Below are positions 11,494-22,065 of a stretch of 64,000 nt of DNA, piece by piece. The stretch is from positions 165,070 through 229,069 of the forward strand of contig CACRXP010000398.1 of the NCBI GenBank assembly GCA_902702965.1, given 5' to 3'. This DNA is from Spirometra erinaceieuropaei. Lineage: Eukaryota; Platyhelminthes; Cestoda; Diphyllobothriidea; Diphyllobothriidae. The position numbers and the translations under genes are program-made. Under the pieces are notes generated by a model, which worked only from the letters and a program-made list of their open reading frames with translations, was not told the DNA's origin and searched no databases. The first letter of the stretch is position 1; each line of letters starts with the position of its first letter.

Positions 11494-12574
11494 GTACGCG
11501 GCTGCCCCCGATGTCTTCCTTTAACTCTCCCTCTCCCTCTCATCGTTTTCTTAGCGGAGATATATGGTGCGGAAATGGGTGAAACATCTATCACGGCCGA
11601 GAGTGAGACTCTGGCTACCACGACCTTCAGGCTCGGTCCCGAATGGAAAGAGAGGGCGAACCCCAGTGGGAAGGATAATATATTCTGTACAGATTAACTG
11701 CAGAAGCAGTTGGAGGTAGCTGGCAGTCGGACATGGGCACTCCGGGTGCCGTCTGAGCAGCGTCCCAAGTGTCCGAGGGAATGCGTCACGATGTCTTAAG
11801 CCAGGACTCGTTTGACTCGGTTAATTGGCCAGCTGAGAGCCGAGTGGGTGAATGCTAGACAACCCTGGCTTCCTGCCCACAGCTGCGCAGTTCATTCCTC
11901 CCTAAACAGCCAAGCTGACCCATCAGCATTTCGCTTGCCTAGTTGTCTCGCCAATAGCAGGCGGTAGGTTAGCCCAGAGTTCCGGTTGTCTTCTCAACTT
12001 CATCACCTCGAATTCTAGTATTAAGGCTAAACATAGGGGTTAGGACACGGGAATACGTACTCCTCCTGGAAGTTTGCACAAGGCCATCCCTATTGCCGGG
12101 AGGGGTTCCAATTCCCTTGTCTTGTCTGCTGATCTTTCGATTCATGCAGCTCTTCCATAGTTGTCTCTCGATTTTTAATTGCCAGGATATTCCCCCATAA
12201 TCTTGATTGTCAACAAACCTCAACAAATCTCAAATATTTCTGCGGAAAGTTCGAATACTCTGTTTTTTGAACCTATTTTGTTTTTTTAAAACACCTTCAA
12301 GCAACCTACAATGGTCACAAGGCCGCATTAATCCTTCTCTTGAAAATTGCTCAACTACACATAAGCGTTGTAAATAGTTTTTAAAATATAATTTAGCTCT
12401 CTTACGGTGGCTGGGAAACCATCACCAGAATGGTCAGAATGACTCAACAAGTGGTTAGTTGGGGCTTTTCTATATTTGCCCTGAATTTCAGCCTTCGTTG
12501 TGTCAGTTAACGCTTAACCACCTAGACCCGGACTCGATTTCCAACTATGAAATTAGAGAATGCTCGGGTGACAG

Positions 12575-12601
12575 CGATGATGATGATGGTGGTGGTGGTG
12601 G

Positions 12602-12665
<64 letters not shown>

Positions 12666-12709
12666 GGTGGTCGTAGTAGTAGTAGTGATGATGATGGTGG
12701 TGGTGGTGG

Positions 12710-12741
<32 letters not shown>

Positions 12742-12743
12742 TT
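12575..12743 (+). repeat. Compound GAT/GGT/GTA trinucleotide microsatellite
   Basis: About 170 bases alternate between GAT and GGT blocks with a short GTA block near 12670-12687. All six frames are open and read as runs of Asp, Met, Val, Gly, Ser or Ile, an artefact of the repeat. It lies within an intron. Confidence 0.95.
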
Positions 12744-12838
12744 GTCAAACAAGCGTTCGTTGTTCTCTGTACTTTTGCTGACTAATGCCTTCTGGTCATG
12801 TCATATAGTTTAAGCATGCACATCTGTCAGCGCGCTTC

Positions 12839-12847
12839 TCACTCTCT

Positions 12848-12878
<31 letters not shown>

Positions 12879-12882
12879 GCTA
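12839..12882 (+). promoter_or_regulatory. CT microsatellite serving as polypyrimidine tract
   Basis: About 40 bases of CTCTCT directly precede GCTACAG, the acceptor of exon C. The location implies that the dinucleotide repeat provides the polypyrimidine tract for this splice site. Confidence 0.6.
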
Positions 12883-12885
12883 CAG

Positions 12886-13014
12886 GGCTTCTTCGCCCTC
12901 ATGCTGACGGTGGTTACCATACACTGTATGGCCCTTGCTGTCGGCCTTATGGCCATCATCATCAACCTCTCTAAGGAGAGGGCCCTCCGCCCCTCGGTTG
13001 AACTGGTGGACTAG
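12886..13014 (+). CDS. Exon C, C-terminal exon of the putative 12-TM membrane transporter
   Basis: The exon has 42 codons plus a TAG stop. It starts in phase 0 after an acceptor and encodes one hydrophobic segment (ALMLTVVTIHCMALAVGLM) followed by a short polar tail NLSKERALRPSVELVD. Joined to exons A (from ATG 6871) and B it gives about 508 residues and about 12 TM segments, a normal size for an MFS-type carrier. A C-run at 13021-13032 follows the stop. No polyadenylation signal was clearly seen. Confidence 0.65.
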   Translation, partial: GFFALMLTVVTIHCMALAVGLMAIIINLSKERALRPSVELVD

Positions 13015-13489
13015 ATGCTGTCCCCCCCCCCCTTTACCCTGCAGTCCACATCTAGCGCCTACCCGGTGACCCTGCAGCACTTCCTCTGCCCTGACACCTG
13101 GTTGGAGGATTATCCTGAAGCTTTTTTGAAGAAATTCGTTCATGCCTTCTTGCATCAACATCATTTTTTTCTAGTACCTTTTATCTCTGTCTGATGACGT
13201 ACTGCTTTCATCGGTCCAAAGATCTACGAGTAAAGTTTCAAGTTCCTAAGGACCTGCTTTTTCTTCGAAACCACCCCAGTGTACCTACTGCCTCAGAGCT
13301 GCCTTTGTCTTATCCCCTGGATGTTCAAATTACTCTTACAGCATGAAGTCATAGATGCTGGAAGTGTACATTGGTGGTTTCTAAATAGACGTACATGTGG
13401 CGTTAGACCTAAAACGGCGCCAGGAATGACAGTTCGACCGTCTCGAGCGACGGCTTCCGCCGGGTGTGTCACTGGGTGGACACAGCACC
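13015..13489. other. Downstream region, no gene recognised
   Basis: 3' flank of the putative transporter gene. It contains a C-run and no identifiable element or frame. Confidence 0.4.
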
Positions 13490-14440
13490 GATTACTTGCG
13501 CGTAAATTAGTTGATGGGGGGCGGACTTGTGTAGCGTCTACTGCACTCGGCCGCCGCACTCGCCGAGCATCGATGACAAGACGATCGAAATGTGAAATCG
13601 GTTGCAGTAGTTGATAAAGCTAGACAGCTCGTCTTCTCGGGTCTAGTCTCCAGGCAAGCTTTTCACATAATGAGAGTGGCTCAAATCTCAAATTCATGAG
13701 AGTGTTTCTGAACCTGACTCCGAGCCCTCGGGTCGGCCACATCAAATACAGCACAAGCCGCAAGCGCTGAGTTATCCAGTCACGTTGCGGCCTTCTAAAC
13801 GACGACTTAGCTTGCCGCGGTAGTTTAAAAGCGCGTCCGGTTTATTGAGGTAGGGGATGCGCCGATGTGCCATAGGAATGAGTTCTCCGGGGTCGACCTC
13901 ACTTCCCTCATGCATCAGTCAACTGTCCGGGACTGTCAGCCATCTGCTGCTGGGATCGGGCGCTGACTGACTTGTGAAGCATCTATCGCACCCTGCCGCC
14001 GACCTCGCCAAGTACCGATTGCAAGACGAGGTGCAATCGGCTGCAATGGTTGATGAGGCTAAACGGGCCGCCTTCGCGGGCTGGTCCGCGGGCAATGCAC
14101 CACCTTTTCGCAGAATTATGGGTGGCTCGTATCTCACGTTTGTGAGAGGGCAATTTAACCTCACTCGAAGTCCTCGGGCCAGCCACATCGCATACAGCAC
14201 TAGCCGTAAGCGTCCAGTTATTCAGTTATGTGGGGGCTTTCAAAACGATGACTTAGCCTGCAGCGGTAGCTTAGAAATGTGTCCGATTTGTTGAAGTGGG
14301 AGATGCGCTGATGTGCCGTAGGAATGAGATCCCCAGGACTGACCCCCACTTCCCCTAGGTCTCATATCCGGGCCCGCCTGTCATCTGCTGTTGGGATAGG
14401 GCGTTGGCTGACGAAGCCGGATCGGTCCGTCTGCGTGTGC
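13490..14440 (-). repeat. Tandemly duplicated 3' region of the RTE element (period about 450)
   Basis: Two copies of one unit lie head to tail. CTCGGGTCGGCCACATC near 13725 and CTCGGGCCAGCCACATCG near 14173 are equivalent. So are GATGCGCCGATGTGCCATAG near 13856 and GATGCGCTGATGTGCCGTAG near 14302, and ATCTGCTGCTGGGAT near 13942 and ATCTGCTGTTGGGAT near 14384. The spacing is about 445-450 bases. They follow the C-terminal end of the minus-strand RTE polyprotein, so they are its 3' untranslated region. Divergence indicates an old duplication. Confidence 0.65.
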
Positions 14441-14581
14441 CACACACGAGCCACCCAGGCATCAGGTTGCGCCGAAGGACATGTTTTTCGCTGACGCTGG
14501 AGGCTTATGTTCTATGTGTTGGGTTTTATGGTACTAGTTCATGTGTGGTGTATGGGCTGGTGAGGTAAGGTCTGCAGTGTT

Positions 14582-17500
14582 TTACTGCAGGTTTTCATTA
14601 AGTCGCATATGACTGAGTAGGCCCATACTATGGTAAATTATCCTTGAGCGGGCGCCACGGGTGGATATTGGGGCTCCTGACGCTGGAGCATGAGTCCTGG
14701 TGTGCTGGATTCGCAGGTGTCCGACCAGGCCAACGCGTGACACAGATGTGTGGTTGCAGTAAGGACAGAATAAGACTGTGGCTAGTGAGATGGCGATGGT
14801 GTCGGCTGTAGAAGTGTTTCCAGTTGTAGGTAGTTTTGTCGCGATGACGCGATGGGCCCCGTCGTCATAGATACGCGTATGGCCAATTAGGCCCATGTGG
14901 TGTTCGACCGTCCTGTAAGTAGATGCGCGTGATGGGTGTATGATGGAGCTACAGATACTGGCTCGCCGGTCCAGCGCCATGACTTCGAGGATGATCGCCT
15001 AGGCCTATACGTGGGGAGGAATTTCGGTTGCGATGGTTCCAGATTGGCATTGAGTCCGTATTGCTGACTGTAATTGCAGTGGTGGTAACGTTCTGCAGGT
15101 CGATACGAGTGTCCTGTCCGGTGCTGGTGTTTTGTGATTTGGGCGGCGGATTAGTAGTGTTGACATTGCATGGTGTCTGTAGATGTTCAACGAGACCCGT
15201 CAGCAGTGTTTGGGTGCTGGCGTCATTGGTTCGCAGCATTTGCGTCTTGCGGGTCGCCCCTTTTGCCTTGGCAGCGGCTGTGGAAGATGACTGTTCCAGT
15301 CTCTACAGCAGTGCGCCATGCCTCCTGATAATGAACGAGATCCTCCCAGATCTCTGGATTGGTTTTTAAGTTCTGAAAGTTTACTTGTAGCGACGCTTTT
15401 GCCCCCCCCCCTGCTCCAGTTACGTCATACAATATTTGTTTGGGCAGACGTTCTTCGTCCATCATCACGAGTTGGCCGCTCCGTCGCGGTTATATCTGCC
15501 CCAGTATGGAACGGATACTGAGGACTCCGGCTTTCACCAGGTTCTCTGTGTCCTGTCATTTCATCTTCAGTAGTCATCGGAGGCAGCTGGGGCAAACATT
15601 GTCGAGTCTTCTCCCCTCGTTTTCATAAGCAGTCAGCACCTTCGTTCTGCACAGGATCGTTGTCAGGACAATAGTCGCGTATATTCTCAGTTCTGGGTTA
15701 AGTAGGATGCCGCGACAGTTTCAGACGATGTGATTCAGCCGGTCGAAGACCTGACTGGCTTTGGTGGTCCGTCATGCGATCTGGTTGTCGATGCTGATGT
15801 TTCTCGAAATTGCACTCAAGGCACACGAATTTATCCGACGCTGTGAAATGACAGTGCTACGAGGTTCGATGTAGTCAGCATTTGGCACCGGTTGGTGCAT
15901 GACCACTGGCCCCTCCGGTTAGGCCGAAGTTGGAGCAGCCGGAGACAACAAGTTTCGCACTCCGCTGCACGCCCTCTTCCATTGTGGTGTTTGACGAGCA
16001 GTAGGTCCCGATTACCGTCCTTGGATATCCTTAAAGATGCTCTCAGTCGATTGATGTTGAAGTCTTCCTTTGGGTCAGTAGTTGACGTCGATCGAAGGCC
16101 ACATCTCACGACAGGCGACCATCAGAATGGCGAAGATTATGAGACGAAATAGGGGGGGAGCTAGTACACGACCACACTTTACCCCACCCGTCCGTGGCAC
16201 GATCGATCATTCCGGCCATTAAGGTGTCCTACCGACTTGTTGCATAATTTTCCGGAGTCCATCGCGATCCAATTTGTCGAAGGCATTTGTCGGATCGAAT
16301 AAGGTGTTGTAGAGGTTGGCCCACATTTCCTTGCAATTTCTGAAATAAGCGGGTTACAAAGGTCGTGTTTAAACGTCCGCGGTGTTTTCGAAATCCACTG
16401 TGTTTCCGGAAGAAGTCTCGGCTCCGAATATGCGCCCAGGCGAGTGAGTAAAGCACGGACGAAGATTTTTCCTTCGATTTTGAGAAGGGAGATACCTCAG
16501 TGGTTATCACATATATGCCGGTTCCCCTTGGGTTTGTAGATGTGCACGATTGTGGCAGCCTTGAAGTCTTGGCGAATATGTCCCTACTGTCATATCTCAT
16601 GGAGTACCGAGGCAGACTTTTCCATGGATTGTGGGTTGCTGCATTTATAGACGTCAGCTGGAATCGTGTTTGCTCCCGACGCTTTTCCACTGGACAGCTG
16701 TTTCTCTTCCCTGATTTTCCCAATGAGGAAGGGCAGACGATCGAGGTCGTCGTTGGCGTCCACTTGAGGAAGTCGGCTGATGGCTTCTTCGCTACTTAGC
16801 TACTGAGGTCGCTCTGCACGTGCGCGGCCCTACACTGCAGAATCTATGACTTTTTAGTCAGATCGGGTTGCTCCATCCTGGTTCAGCAGTGGCACGATTC
16901 CCTCGATTTTTTGGACCGTGGACTGTTTCTATGACAGCGGGGAAATTATTCATCTCGCCAGGGTCGGCCTATGCCTGGATCTCCTCAGCTTTGCAAATCA
17001 ACCAGTCTCTTTGCGCTTCCCTCAGCCTCAGCGCCGACACTGGAAGTGCGCAATTTCACTAACGCTGCTGCCGCTGAGGATGTAGGTCTTGTGTAGACTG
17101 CTTTCCTCGGAAAGGGCAAGGCGCAAGTCTTCGTCCTTGTCACCAGTGCATTTCTGACGCTAACGACGTGCGTGACTGGGAGCGGTGGTCTGAACTGGAT
17201 GCTACAGCTGCCTCCGCTGGGTTCAAACACCAGTATGCGCCTCCAGAGGTCTTATTTCTTCAGGTTCGGAGTTCATGAAACTGCTAGAATTCAATCACCG
17301 TCTGGCCCTATCTAACAGTTTAGTGTTTGACTTATCCGACGGTAACCTGCCTTGCAGTCACCTGTCTGGTCCCAGCTGGAGCCTCGACGACGAGGCGGTG
17401 ATCGGCCCAGCGGTCGACACCACACATCGTCTTAATCCTGGACATGTTACACTGGACAGGCCTCTGAAGTAGGACGTAGTCCAACGGATGCCGGTGACGC

Positions 17501-17640
17501 GATCGAGGGTGCATCTACGCCTTCGTATCTTGAATCGGAAGGCGTTGGAAGGTCTTAGTCGAAAAAAGATTGTGTTCCGCACAGGTCTGCAAGTGGAGAA
17601 AGCCACCGCTGTTGCAGCCGCCTCTCCCACAGCGACCTAA
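14582..17640 (-). pseudogene. RTE-type LINE polyprotein remnant with C2H2 tail
   Basis: Pieces of one polyprotein follow in order on the minus strand. A degraded endonuclease/RT linker lies at 16985-17630. RT start SGKASGANTIPADVYK is near 16640-16700 and IVHIYKPKGNRHICDN near 16502-16550. A late-RT segment is near 15890-15970. The C-terminal tail is at 14582-15239. The tail carries a C2H2 finger, FCPYCNHTSVSRVGLVGHL, ending RIQH, and a second weaker repeat reading MGLLSHMRLNENL. RTE proteins of flatworms can carry this tail, which probably helps bind nucleic acid. Frame changes are numerous and the RT catalytic FADD is not preserved. The element is inactive, but its order is intact over 3 kb. 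Confidence 0.8.
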
Positions 17641-17684
17641 CACTCCCTTCCAAGCAGTATGCCCCCTGCCGACGCGGGCATTGA

Positions 17685-17770
17685 GGCAGCAGGAGATGCG
17701 ATCACTGGAACAAGAAATTTATTGGCCTGACGTTTCGGATTCTCGCTCGAACCTTCGTCATCAGAGACGG
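17685..17770 (-). repeat. Penelope-like element 3' end
   Basis: On the minus strand it reads GGTTCGAGCGAGAATCCGAA followed by ACGTCAGGCCAATAAATTTC. This matches GGTTCGAGCAGGAGTCCGAA and ACGTCGGGCTAATAAAGTTC at 50053-50091, which follow the GIY-YIG domain there. It includes an AATAAA-like signal. No minus-strand coding part is attached. Confidence 0.6.
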
Positions 17771-17804
17771 TCGCAGATAGGGGTAGTAAATGGCTCGAAG
17801 CTGG

Positions 17805-18205
17805 GGTGGCGATGGTGTAACTGCGTTCTGGTGAAGACGGCCGGTGTCCCTTCCTCTCACTACCGCCGACACCCCCCCCCTCACAACGTACCGCCGTTTT
17901 TGTCGTTCGCTCTCTCTCTCTCGCTCTACGTAGGCTCCCCTCTCGGCCCTTCCCTGCAGTTGCCCACAGCGTTGCATCCTCACCGGTTGTTAAGCTCGCA
18001 CGTCAGAGTCGCCTTTTTATCCTCACAAGTGATCTCACGGCTGTTTCTCATTCTACAAGTACATTAACAATTACTGTACATATTTTCCGTACCATATTCG
18101 TTCCATTATACTTTATCCCCTACTTGACTTCCCTTCTCCTGCGTGTGGATGAGTATCAAGAGATGCTTACGACTCCGTTCAGACCGATCTCCGCCAGGAT
18201 CTCTT
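17805..18205 (+). repeat. Partial LTR-like repeat (relative of the 40898-41385 insertion)
   Basis: It shares GGCGATGGTGTAAC, GACGGCCGGTGTCCCTTCCT, CCTGCAGTTGCCC, CATCCTCACCGGTT, GATGAGTATCAAGAGATGCT and GACTCCGTTCAGA, in order, with 40965-41360. Both termini are missing or altered. It is wedged between Penelope pieces of opposite orientation. Confidence 0.6.
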
Positions 18206-19170
18206 CGTTACTTTGGCGTGTGATATCCTTGACGTCCTCGGCCGCTACATTGGTATGTGGATGATACTTTCGTCGTCATCAAACGGGATAAGATGCTGAC
18301 ATTCAAAGAACGCTCCGACGCCGTCTTCCCGGCCATTCACTTCACGATGGAGGGAGAAGAGAACAATCGGCTGACGTTTCTGGATGTCCTCGTTTGCCGC
18401 AAAGATTGTGGTGGCCTAAAAACCAAACTGTTCAGGAAAGCGACAAACACGACACAAGTACGGAATGTCACCATTAACCACCCGATCGGTCACAAACGCA
18501 GCTTCGTAAGAGCGCTATACCGGCGCGTTGAGAGGCACTGCAGAGAAACGCAAGACCAGGTTGCTGAATTGCATTAGCTTCGACGGGTACTGAGAGTCAA
18601 TGGCTACCCGCGCAACTTTGTCAGCCAATGTGTACGCTGACAAAACAAGAAACCAAACCCAACCGGCCGTAACTTTTGGCGAGCGCTTCCGTACGTGAGG
18701 AATGTCTCGGGAGCCGTCAGCCGCCTTCTAAGTCCGCTTGGATTTGGGGTTGGACACAGGCCGGAACCAACCATCAGGAGCCAAGTCATGAGGCCAAAAG
18801 ACCCGCTGCCACGGCAGGAAACTTCCGGAGTCGTTTACTGGATCTGGTGCAGTTGCGGACAGAGCCACTACGTCGGAGAAATCGGGAGATTATTTTTGAC
18901 GCGCATGGCTGAGCACGCAGCAGCGGTGGGGAGGAAAGACGCCAGCTCTCAGGTAGCGACTTATTCAACGGAACCCGGCCATATTCTCAAGTTCCCAGGG
19001 GCCGAAATCCTTGCAAGAGCTGACAACTGCGTGAGCCGCGAGATGCTCGAATCATGGTTCTCGGGCCCGCAATCCATCAACAAGCGCAATGACCTCCCGG
19101 TACCATATTCAGTGTTGAGACGTTATCTGAGCAGAGGAGTCAGTCACGTGGGGAGGGCGTGGGCGCTTTT
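18206..19170 (+). pseudogene. Penelope-like element: RT end plus GIY-YIG nuclease
   Basis: It starts just before motif C, WYVDDTFVVIKRDK, at about 18249-18290. It continues with FTMEGEENNRLTFLDVLVCR and the KLFRKATNTTQV segment (18350-18460). After a stop at 18575 and a frame change the GIY-YIG region follows: WCSCGQSHYVGEIGR (about 18845-18890), TRMAEHAAAV, ILKFPGAEILARADN, SREMLESWFSGPQSINKRN (to about 19090) and VPYSVLRRYL. Penelope-like elements use the RT with this nuclease to insert DNA copies. The RT N-terminus and motifs A and B are absent. At 19171 the sequence turns abruptly into a fold-back element, and the reading frame runs 30 codons into it. Confidence 0.9.
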
Positions 19171-19410
19171 AGGGCATCGAAAATCAATTAGAAAATTCCA
19201 TGCTACGCAAGTAGTCATTTTTTACAGAGTGTACTTCTTGCCTGCAGCCGTAAGAAAGTTCATTCGAAAGCCGGCATCCTGAGGTAACTGAAATATTATA
19301 GAATTATGGTGCAGATTGATTAGTTTTACAACCGTACTTAATTAATCCTTTCGAAATGAAGACGCATTTAGGAATTTTTGTTGACATTTCATGAGTTAGC
19401 CCACCTACTG
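19171..19410 (+). mobile_element. Fold-back element, subfamily A, right half only
   Basis: It aligns with the right arm of 36355-37339: GCATCGAAAATCAAT, AAGTAGTCATTTTTTACAG, GCCGGCATCCTGAGGTAACT, TAATTAATCCTTTCGAAA and the terminus CATGAGTTAGCCCACCTACTG, followed by TA. The left arm is missing. Its place is occupied by the Penelope fragment ending at 19170. Confidence 0.8.
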
Positions 19411-20374
19411 TAGATCGTTCCTTCGGGGTGCCGATGGTCTTTGGTGTCATCTCAATCTCCGAGCCGTGGGGAGAGGGGGGTTCGCCTTCAGATGTCTGAG
19501 CGGGCGCACGTGTCTGTAAAAATGCTACGAAGATGAACCCTCGATTCAAGCCGGGCCAAATAAAGACGCAAATCACGAAGCTGGTGAATGACAACGTGGA
19601 TTGGCCGCTGACTGGACTGCACTAGCTCAGTTCGAATAGGAGTCAAAGTTGGTGGAGTTTCTACAATCTGATGATGACCTCGAGTGCGAGCCCAATATCT
19701 CCGACGTCTGCGTCCCCACATTTGCGTCCAAAGTAGTGCGCTCCGATGTAGGCCAATAACCTACTCCCGCTGCTTAAAATATTCGCCAGTAAGTGTAAAA
19801 CAGGGTCTAGCTGTGCTTGCGTTGTCTGCACGTGATGCAAAACGCATCGCGACACTTTTTCAACCAATGCGCCCTTATGAGTTCACTCTCACCTCTTTTG
19901 CGAAATTGGACCTGCCTCAATTTTCGGCTGGGCGGTGACACGTCAGTAAAACGCGTCTGTGCTCGTGCTGTGAGGTGCCCTCTTCAGCTGCGCATTTACA
20001 ACAGCATCGTTGAAGCCTACGTTCACCCCGCCCACCCCCCACTCTGCGTTTCCTGCGCCAACCTGCCGAAACACGCAACTGGGGGCTGTTTGTGGGGACG
20101 CAGGGAATAGATACGTCTTTCGAGATTCCGCGAGTGCGGTCTTGAACTGGCGGTTGGCTTGGCTGCAAATCAGGAGGCAGAACAGAGTCGCCGCCAAATC
20201 CGTCAACGGTCAGAATACGTGAGAAGATGCTACTACCCTAAGACAAGTAGGTGACGAAACACTGTCGCGCTGAGTGTGGCGGGACTCGTAAGGGCGTACA
20301 AAACGTAACGGGAAAAGTCTTGTAACTGGGAGGCCGTACGCTCTAAACTATCTAAAGCTTTTGAATCGTCGCCC
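19411..20374. other. No gene recognised
   Basis: Mixed-frame sequence without a recognisable domain. Short open frames on both strands (for example 19917-20168 minus) look like chance. Confidence 0.4.
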
Positions 20375-20984
20375 CTCCCTCCAAAAACACCTGGTCCCGA
20401 CGTTTCTTATAGTGTTTCATGAAATTCGCCACCTATGGCACTTTGTTCGGCCTTTAGTTAGTAGCGTTTCCTTTGAAAGCAGACGACGCAAAAGTACTGA
20501 AATGGGTTGTCGACGGGCAGGGGAGATCGAGATAACAGTTTCCGGTCAATTTCTTATCATCCACACACCGGACTGATCGTCAAATTTCAATCGCGTGACA
20601 AATATGGCCTATCACAGTTAGGTGGGGGTGAACCTATGGCCATTACCATGGGGTTTTAAGCTCAAGGGAGATTTTAGTAAGGCTTCTAATCGCATGTGTC
20701 GCTTGCCCGAGGTTCGGGTATGACCGATATATTATACTAAGTATTTTAGAAGAGCTATTTCGGTCATTAGTGTTCGCCGGTAATACTCATATAACATAGA
20801 TATTCTTGAAAACAGGGGTTCCCTGCAACAGGCAGCTGGGTGAATCTTGAGTAATAAGGTGGTGTGAAAACCTCGCCGGCCTCAGCGGGATTCGAACCGA
20901 CTGCAGCAGGAGCAGTACAGCTAACGCTCCAAGCACCTGAGCCATGAGGCCCAGACCGAGATCTTGATCACATGTAGAGTTGCC
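20375..20984 (-). repeat. tRNA-derived SINE family 1, copy 1
   Basis: Minus strand: the tRNA-like head (about 20968 to 20880) has an A-box-like TGGCTCAGGTGCTTGG and a perfect B box GGTTCGAATCC, closed by GGGCCTCA and TGAGGCC acceptor-like arms. These are internal RNA polymerase III promoter boxes. The body follows through GGTCATACCCGAACCTCGGG and CTATGGCCATA-type segments to about 20375. Copy 2 (20985-21185 and 21695-22065) shares head and body. The anticodon arm is not convincingly foldable, so it is a SINE and not a tRNA gene. Confidence 0.7.
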
Positions 20985-22065
20985 CCTCCCCCTCAATAAA
21001 AAACATCGGCATCCCTTTTACCGTGTTTCATGAAATTCGCCATCTATGGCGCTTCGTTCGGCCTATAGTTAGTATCCTTTTCTTTTAAAAAGAAGAATGC
21101 AAAAGTAATGAAATGAGTTGTCGACGGGTAGGGGAAATCGTGATGACAGTTTCCGGTCCATTTCCTATCATCTTTCAGTCATGCTTGAGCTCTGGGCCCC
21201 GAAGACCTGAAACTTGAACCTATCTCGGTTAACGGACATTTGCGCCATGAGGTCACGTCCAACTGTCGCATGTGATTGGTGTTCCCTGGTTTATCATGCT
21301 TGGAGGACGAAAATGTGCATCTTCGTTTCACATTAAAGGGCTCGCGGACGACCCCATGCCTACGAGCAACCAGCAATCGGTGTGCTACTGGCAAGAAGCC
21401 GAAAAAATTACACAACGAGGTCACCCGCCCCCTTTAATATCCCTGGCGCCTAAGACCTGAGATTAAAACCTGGCTCGGTCGGACAACGGACGTTTGAGTC
21501 ACGGACTGTCGTAGCACGACCATCGATCTATCCTGATAGAAAGAAGAGATTGCTCATACGCGTCTAGCATTGAGGCCGAGTGTAAAGCCCTTGCAGGCGG
21601 TCCCACAACGACGAGCCATCAGTAAGCGTTGCTAGCGGCAAGGGCCTGTGCAGATGACAAGGGTGAAACGCCTGCATCCTGTTCCAAAATCAGAACTAAT
21701 CGTCAAATGTTAATGGTGTGACACATATGGCCTATTACAGCTAGGTGGGGGGTGAACCTATAGCCATTATGATGCGGTGCTAAGCTCAAGGGGGATTTGG
21801 ATAAGGCTTCTAATCGCATGTGTTGCTTGCCCGAGGTTCGGGTATGACCGAAAAATGATTCTGAGTATTTTAGAAGAGTTATTTCGGTCACTTGTGTCCG
21901 CCGGTGATACTCGTCGAACGTAAATATTGTTGAAAGCAGGGGGTTCCCTGCAACAGGCAGCTGGGATTCGGACCGACTGCAGCAGAGGCAGGGTTTGAGT
22001 ACAGCCAACTCTCCAAGCACCTGAGCCACGGGACCCAGACCTAGAGCTGGATCACATTTGGATAA
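20985..22065 (-). repeat. tRNA-derived SINE family 1, copy 2 (interrupted)
   Basis: 20985-21185 repeats 20375-20575: TGTTTCATGAAATTCGCCA, then TATGGC, then TTCGGCC and GTTGTCGACGGG are shared. 21695-22065 repeats 20576-20984: GACACATATGGCCTATTACA, GGCTTCTAATCGCATGTG, GCCCGAGGTTCGGGTATGAC and the tRNA-like head are shared. About 500 bases at 21186-21694 separate the two blocks and match nothing else seen. The head is more damaged than in copy 1. Confidence 0.6.

Larger units (their letters stand above)
11494..12885 (+). other. Intron between exons B and C
   Basis: It begins GTACGC and ends in a long CT-dinucleotide tract followed by GCTACAG. It is 1,392 bases long and phase 0 on both sides. 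It carries the trinucleotide array at 12575-12743. The remainder, about 11700-12570, shows no recognisable element. Confidence 0.6.

Noticed and set aside
12459..12813. Open frames of poly-Asp, poly-Val/Met, poly-Thr/Ile and poly-Ser/Pro
   Set aside because: They are all translations of the trinucleotide microsatellite at 12575-12743 in different frames.
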